From assembly GCA_023213395.1 (NCBI GenBank), contig CM041465.1, forward strand, positions 34,975,741 through 35,039,740: a DNA stretch of 64,000 nucleotides. Reading direction: 5' to 3'. Shown here piece by piece: positions 58,301 to 64,000 of the stretch (its first letter is position 1; each line of letters begins with the position of its first letter). Below the pieces are notes generated by a model that was not told the origin of the DNA, searched no databases, and saw nothing but the letters and a program-made list of their open reading frames with translations. The position numbers and the translations under genes are program-made. Source of the stretch: Cycas panzhihuaensis (lineage: Eukaryota; Cycadophyta).

Positions 58301-59757
58301 ATATCAATCATCATTCAACATACATTAATTATGATATTAGTATAACATTTCACCAAAACATAGCCTAATACAAATAAAACATCTTCAACAAATCATTTTC
58401 ACATAAAAGAATACAAGTGACATACTAAAAGTGATAAGGGCCAGGTTTTGGTGAAACAATGATGCTTTTCCTCATAACACAAAAGTAGATGGACCTCTCA
58501 GTTAGATTTACTAGAATATTGTAATAATTTATCCCGCCACTCTTATATTGGTATGCTCCCCTTTATGACCCTCTATGGATATCTTCCACTATCTCATGAT
58601 ATATTAGCCACTAACCTTTAAACTATTGTGGTCTAAAAAAAATTGCAAGGCATTAATCATGTCCTACATTCTCTCAAAAACAAAACTTAACCTCTTCCTA
58701 AAATTATATTAAGTAGTTAATTGACTGCCACCATTTTGATTGTTTTTTTTTTGGTGATTTAGTCTTCCTTCATCTTTAACCTTCTAACTAGAAATCCCTC
58801 TATAATAGTTAAAATCATAAGCTTAGTTATTGATATTATAGTCCTTATAAGGTTATCCAATACATTGATGAAGTTGCCTATTCCCTTAAACTTCCCCCTG
58901 ATACTAAAATCCATAATATCTTCCATATTTCCTATCTTAAAAAATACCTTGGAAAGGTCATTATCCCTTAGACTTTCCTTCCAATTCTTAACAAAGAATA
59001 ACTCCTTATAGTTCTTCTAGAATGCATCTTAAATAGCTAGTAATGTTGTCTCTAGAATAGGACTACCTTAGAGTGTCTGGTATAATGGGCAAGTTATGAA
59101 CTAGAAGAAACAACATAGGAATCGACTAAATTTTATCAACTATCATCTACATCTTCAACATTTTATGGGCTTCGTATCTCAAGGAAGGGGGCCTATTATA
59201 TAACTGCTTATAGTTACTAAAACATAGATATTTATACATATGACCTAGATGGGTGAAGGTTAACATTGGCTATTAATATATATGGATGGGTTGCATAGTT
59301 CCAACAATAGAATTGAAGGTTGATTACCTCTCTAATATGATTCCATAGGAAGGAACCACTTTTTCCTATTTAAGGGTACATGTTTATAAAGAAAAGTTAA
59401 TGTCTAGAGATTATTATGATATTATACTTTTGTATGACTTTAGTTTCTCTTTTGATATACTTATAAGTGCTTCATTTCTATAATCATTAGTGCTTAAGTA
59501 ATAAATTAAGTCTTTGTGTTGCACATTTTATCTCTCTTTATGATCTCTTGCTAAATATTGGCATAGATTACTAGTTGGAACCATTCCACTTAATATAATA
59601 TAATATAATATATACTATAGACTTAATATAGGTGATGGAGGCCATAAGTAGGGTATAACTATAGAGAATTAAGTATCATGCGAAGCCTCCTAATTGACAT
59701 GGGAGTACAAGAATATGCATCATAAATAGGTATTATAGGTGTAAAATGAAAGAAGTG
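58301..59757. other. Non-coding spacer, right arm
   Basis: Reverse of 15704-17100. No gene found. Includes ATATAATATAATATATAC near 59595-59615. Confidence 0.6.
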
Positions 59758-59762
59758 TAACT
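59758..59762. repeat. Target-site copy at copia A, right arm (TAACT)
   Basis: Reverse complement of AGTTA (15699-15703) in the same position beside the 3' LTR. Confidence 0.88.
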
Positions 59763-60060
59763 TGAAAAGAGTGGATCTATCCTTCATCTCCATGCACTAA
59801 ACACAAAGATAGATATGGGAGAAAGAGAGACTTGAGAGAAATAAAGTAGCTCTCATAAAATGAGGAGGTAAGAATGAGCCTCCCCTATTGAGCTTTTACT
59901 TTTTTATTGAGAGAGGGAGCATTAGAGTTAGGTGAAAAGAAATTACACATAATGTACATGAAAGTGCATTTTACTTAAGTGATCTAATTTAAAGTTCACT
60001 TAAGTCCCTTTTCAGAAATAATCAACTAATGTAATGACCTTGTGACATTAACCCCTTTCA
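59763..60060 (-). repeat. Copia A 3' LTR, right arm
   Basis: 298 bp, TGAAAAGAGTGG to ACCCCTTTCA on the plus strand. By eye about 4% different from 15403-15698. Confidence 0.93.
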
Positions 60061-60545
60061 ATCTCCTCCTTAATGATAGAAGGTCATTTCATCCTATTTT
60101 ATTCTATCTTATGAGGTCTTTATTTGAGCCTCTTACAAAGCAAACTACTATGACACTTTTGTGGGAAACCCTCATAGGGAAGAAAAACCATAGATTTTCT
60201 AATCTACTAACCTAACTCAGGTGGCTCTTTAAATAAAGTTAGATAGCCAATTAGTACAATAAATTTTATAGATGAAATCTACTGAGTCTCCATATACCAT
60301 TTGGTCATAAACCATGCCCTTTCAAGTTTTCACAGGTTTTGATTTTCTAAAATGATACAATCCTTATCCTTTCATGCACACAAGGGGTTTTCATGAATGG
60401 GATAGAGTAGAGACTTACTCTTGTCCTTCTGTGCCCATAAGGGGTTTTCATGAATGAGAAAGAGTATGATGGTCCTATTGTCATCTCCTTCAATTAGTCA
60501 GAGATGGAGGTCCTAAGGCCGAGTTTCTTTCGAAACTATTCAAAT
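60061..60545 (-). other. Copia A PPT and 3' untranslated region, right arm (long form)
   Basis: The PPT is at 60061-60072. Two diverged copies of a TTTCATGAATGxGAxAGAGTA unit (near 60388 and 60448) form a short tandem duplication of about 60 bp. The long form is shared with copy C (41570-41640), so the left arm carries a deletion. Confidence 0.75.
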
Positions 60546-61265
60546 TTCACCCTCTTCAGTGGTTTGATGAAGATATTGGCCACTTGATCTATTGTGGTGT
60601 AGTACTCTAGTTGAATTATGCCATCATGAACTAGCTCTCTAATCCTATGGACTCTCATACTTATATATTTGGTACCATCATGAAATACAAGATTTTTACC
60701 CATTTCGATTATAGATTAATTATCTACATGTAAGCTAGTAGAACTTGTTTGGGTGGCATTTAATATATTTAATAATTTTCTAAGCCATATCACCTCCTTA
60801 CTTGTTTTAGAAGTAGCAATATATTTAGATTCAGTAGTTGAGTCTGCAACTATCTTCTACCATCTAGATCTCTATAATATGGGTCTTATTCCAAGAAATG
60901 TTACGTACCCATATGTAGATCTTCCTATGTCTTTATCTCTGATAAAGTATGAGTCTATGTATGCATAAAGTTTAAATTCTACATTGGTTTCATACAATAG
61001 ACCATATTTGTTGGTCATCTTCAGGTACCTCAACACTCGTATTACAACTTGCCAGTGATTCTTCTTAGGATTTATTATGAATCTTATAAGAATACTAATA
61101 GAGTGTGCAATATCTGGCCTTGTGTTGGTAGTATAGATGAGACTACCTACAAGTTGCTTGTAGAGTGTTGTGTCTGCCTTTCTAATATCACCATCAGCTA
61201 AGAGTTTAATATTAGGTTCCATAGGTGTATCCACTAGTCAAACACCTTCCAACTAAAACTTTATT
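60546..61265 (-). pseudogene. Copia A RNase H, right arm
   Basis: Open at 60872-61234: MDTPMEPNIKLLADGDIRKA, QLVGSLIYTTNTRPDIAHSI, NPKKNHWQVVIRVLRYLKMT and YIDSYFIRDKDIGRSTYGYV. W and Q codons that are stops in the left arm are still sense here, for example NHWQV. The rest to about 60560 is broken. Better preserved than the left copy. Confidence 0.9.
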
Positions 61266-62010
61266 AGAAGATCATTGATATATTTTTCTTGGGAGAGAAA
61301 GATTTTCCCATTCTTTTGAGTTACTTTAATTCCTAAGTAATATTTCATCAACTCAAGATTAGACAATTCAAAAGTTTTAGCAAGGTCCTTCTTCAGCTGG
61401 CTAATTACCTATTCACTATTTCCTATTATTAACATATCATCCACAAAGACTAAGAGGTAAGTAACTTTATCATTTTGGCACTTGATGGATAATGTTGCAT
61501 CAATATATTGATAGTGACAAACCTCATATCCAAGTTGTCTCATTCTTTCAGATAACTTGATAAACCAAGTACGAGGGATTATTTTGGTCCGTACAAGAAG
61601 TTTTTGAGCATGTAAACCTTATGCTCCTAACTAACAATCTCATATCCTTCTAATTGAGCTATGTAAATTTCATTTTTAAGGTCCCCATTGAGAAATGTAG
61701 TCTTAACATCGAGTTGGTAGATTTTCTAACCCTGTTAAGTAGTCCAAGGCTATAAGAGTTCTGATTGTAGGCCACTTGGTTATAGGATCAAACATTTCAG
61801 TGTAGTTGATGTCTTCCCTTTGTGTGAATCCTTTTTCTACCAATCTCACCTTGTATTTTTCTAGGGTACTATCTGATCTATACTTTTTTTCAACACCTAT
61901 TTATTTTGAACTATCTTTCTTCTAAGTGGTAGATCAACAAGCTCCCATGTACTATTCTTGATAAGAGATTGGTACTCTTTATTCATGGCATTTCTCTAAG
62001 CTGTATGCTT
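61266..62010 (-). pseudogene. Copia A reverse transcriptase, right arm
   Basis: The catalytic FVDD is at 61436-61447, and KYYLGIKVT lies near 61320-61350. The LKNFLYGPK-type strand near 61580-61620 is interrupted by a base change that breaks the frame. The entry region near 61840-61900 also carries frameshifts. Confidence 0.88.
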
Positions 62011-62620
62011 TACAACTTCTTGGTAGGTTAGGGGCTCTTTATTTAGATCAAGGTGTAGTTCTTTTGGTTCAAGTTCAATAGAAAGTGATTCATACATCCT
62101 TGCTCTATAGGCACTTCTAGTGCCAATTTTGCATACCTCATCTGATCACATGTCCTTGTGTAGCTGGTAGGCTTCATAAAAACCTCAAATTAGAAATGAG
62201 GTTTTCATTTCCACAGTCTCTTTGTCTTTCTTTTGATCTTGAAAAGGATCATATGAAATGTTTGGCATAGAGGAAGTTGACGATGTTGGAGAAGATGGGC
62301 CAATCATAGATGTTGGAGAAGATGATCCTTCTGCTATGGCTTTATCTTTTTCAACTTGGCTATTCATAAATGATGGTGTCAAATGTATACACATTGGCTA
62401 GGAATCACAACTTGTATCCTCTGAGGCTCTATTATCAGATTCTAAGATTTTGAGAAAATATTGAGTATGCCCCCCTCTAAATTTTAGAATCTGGATATCA
62501 AATTAGTGGCATTATTAAATCAGTATAAAGGTGTCTTAGAGTCAAGTTTGAGTAATTGATCTTTAGTCTCCACAAAGATAACATCTCTAGTGATGATGAT
62601 TTTATGCTGTAAAGGTATAA
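62011..62620 (-). other. Copia A linker, right arm
   Basis: Serine-rich open stretch at 62185-62394 (KAIAEGSSSPTSMIGPSSPT, then SYDPFQDQKKDKETVEMKTS) in a variable hinge. It contains a duplicated GATGTTGGAGAAGATG unit (62282-62297 and 62309-62324). Confidence 0.65.
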
Positions 62621-62629
62621 AAACCTTGT

Positions 62630-63425
62630 ACCCCTTTTTGTCTATAGGGTATCCAACAAAGATGCCTTTGAGGGCTCTATCTTAGAGCTTGTTTCTATGT
62701 TCCTCCAGAATGTGAGCATAACAAGTAGAGTTAAGAATTTTAAAGTGGGAGATAGAGGGGATTTGTCCATACCACATTTCATATGGAGAGGGGTCAAGAT
62801 TGGAGGAACTAATAGTGTTGATGCAATACACAGTAGTCCAAATAGACTCAACCCAAAGATAGATATGGACATTCTTATATACTAGCATAGCATGAGCCAT
62901 GCTTATGATAGTCCTGTTCATGCACTTGGTAACTCCATTTTACTGGGGTGTACTTGCAATAGTGGTCTGATGTTTAATTCCATCTTGATGTAGGTATGAT
63001 TCAAACTTATTAGATGTGTACTCGCCACCATTGTCAATCCTGAGTGTTTTGATCTTGAATCTAGATTCATTTTCCATGTGGGCCTTGAAAGCTTGAAACA
63101 TACAAAAAACTTCATCTTTCTTTGCAAGAAAAGTAACTCATACTATCTTAGTAAAATCATAAATGAAAGTAATATAGTACCACTTCTTTTTTAGAGAAGT
63201 GATAGGCATAGGACCGCATATATTTGAGTGTACAAGCTACAAAGATTGGCTAGATTTCCACTGACTACGAGGAAAGGGTTATCTTTAAGATTTGGCAATG
63301 ATACATGCTTCACATTTGAAGGGATTAGAGGAGAGCCTAGGCATATCAGAAAGAGTAGTATGTAGTTCTCTTAAATGGTCAATTTTGATATGGCCCATAT
63401 AAGCATGCCATAGGGCTACTTAGAA
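62630..63425 (-). pseudogene. Copia A integrase, right arm
   Basis: The catalytic positions read N at 63222-63224, D kept in RIDNGGEY near 63040, and K at 62935-62937, the same triad loss as in the left arm. The C-terminal part is open at 62642-62921 (MNRTIISMAHAMLVYKNVHI, YLWVESIWTTVYCINTISSS). The HHCC domain lies at about 63290-63410. Confidence 0.88.
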
Positions 63426-63429
63426 CAAC

Positions 63430-63870
63430 TTTTAAGGAGTCAGGGTTGTGGTAAAAATAGAGTCATTATCAACATAGTTGGCTTCAGAGGATGGTGAGTC
63501 AGTTACGCAAAAATGTTTATCATCAAGAATTCCAATCATAACCACAACATTTGAAGGAGGGTGAATGACATAAAGAGTTTGATTATTTACAACTACACTC
63601 AAATCAAATCCACGAGAGACAAGGGTGAACAAGGAGAGCAGGTTCTACTTCAGAGTAGGAATATATAAAACATCAACAAGGGTAAAATTTGGAAGGCCTG
63701 GGAGTTTTAGGCAAACAATTCTAAGTCCTTTGACTGGCTGAGACGATTTGTCAACCATGTGTATAACACCACTAATCTTAGAGTAAAAATCCTAAAAGAA
63801 CTAGTGATGACAAGTCATGTGTTGTGTTACTCCAGTATCCATGATCCAAGATGAAGTATTTGAGGTGGCA
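63430..63870 (-). pseudogene. Copia A protease, right arm
   Basis: The active site D-T-G is at 63831-63839 (intact). Open at 63432-63632 with FTLVSRGFDLSVVVNNQTLY and VIHPPSNVVVMIGILDD. Stops break the part in between. Confidence 0.83.
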
Positions 63871-64000
63871 CTATTTATAACTCCAAGTGGTGAATGCAAA
63901 AGTGAATAAGCATAGCCACAATGAGCCTTAATATACTTAGTGGATCTATTAATAACATTCGATGAAGTGGTCCAATTCTTTGAAGGTATGCATGAGAAAA
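63871..64000 (-). pseudogene. Copia A gag C-terminus, right arm, cut by window end
   Basis: Continues the polyprotein upstream of the protease. The window ends at the base that pairs with about 11617 of the left arm, so the zinc knuckle is outside. Confidence 0.7.

Larger units (their letters stand above)
59763..64000 (-). mobile_element. Copia A, right-arm copy, cut by window end
   Basis: Reverse counterpart of 11617-15698: 3' LTR, PPT, 3' untranslated region, RNase H, RT, linker, integrase, protease and the end of gag at 64000 (pairs with about 11617). It retains about 0.1 kb in the 3' untranslated region that the left copy lost. The rest of gag, the leader and the 5' LTR lie beyond the window. 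Confidence 0.93.

Overview
This window is AT-rich nuclear DNA of a plant, almost certainly a flowering plant. The evidence is a dense set of decayed Ty1/copia and Ty3/gypsy LTR retrotransposons with plant-type primer-binding sites close to the 3' end of initiator tRNA-Met. There is also strong loss of C and G, of the kind expected from methyl-cytosine deamination in silenced heterochromatin. I cannot name the species. I see no host gene, tRNA, rRNA, CRISPR array or bacterial-style operon, and every polyprotein found is broken by stops and frameshifts.

Layout. 1-3116 is the 5' part of a copia element on the minus strand (copia E), cut by the window start. 3117-6700 holds no gene I can support. 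6710-7490 is a copia polyprotein scrap on the plus strand (copia D). 8170-15698 is a complete but dead copia element on the plus strand (copia A), with matching LTRs of about 297 bp, a PBS, a PPT and a perfect 5-bp target duplication (AGTTA). About 17.1-28.0 kb is a Ty3/gypsy element on the plus strand (gypsy 1) with Tat-like features, including a second, archaeal-type RNase H domain placed after the integrase. 28030-35547 is copia B on the minus strand, inserted into the 3' region of gypsy 1. 35548 to about 38652 is the 5' half of a different gypsy element on the minus strand (gypsy 2), with LTR-like DNA beyond it. 40988-41728 is the 3' end of a third copia A-family member (copy C). 41729-42228 is a run of exactly 500 N.

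After the gap the left half is repeated in reverse orientation: copia B (42229-47351, plus), gypsy 1 (47352 to about 58.3 kb, minus), its flank, and copia A (59763-64000, minus, running out of the window). Thus 11.6-33.2 kb and 42.2-64.0 kb are two collinear inverted arms of about 21.6 kb. They share the same insertions, the same target duplications and many of the same inactivating codons, but differ at roughly 4% of positions where I compared them. Since the only break between them is a fixed-size gap, the second arm may be the other haplotype, or a homeologous or duplicated contig, scaffolded next to the first rather than a true palindrome.

Nothing here works together as a living pathway. 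The genes are the gag, protease, integrase, reverse transcriptase and RNase H modules of dead retroelements. What the window offers is a readable record: insertion order, shared versus private lesions, one unusual domain order (integrase followed by archaeal-type RNase H), several minisatellites inside element leaders, and a suspicious junction at 35547/35548.
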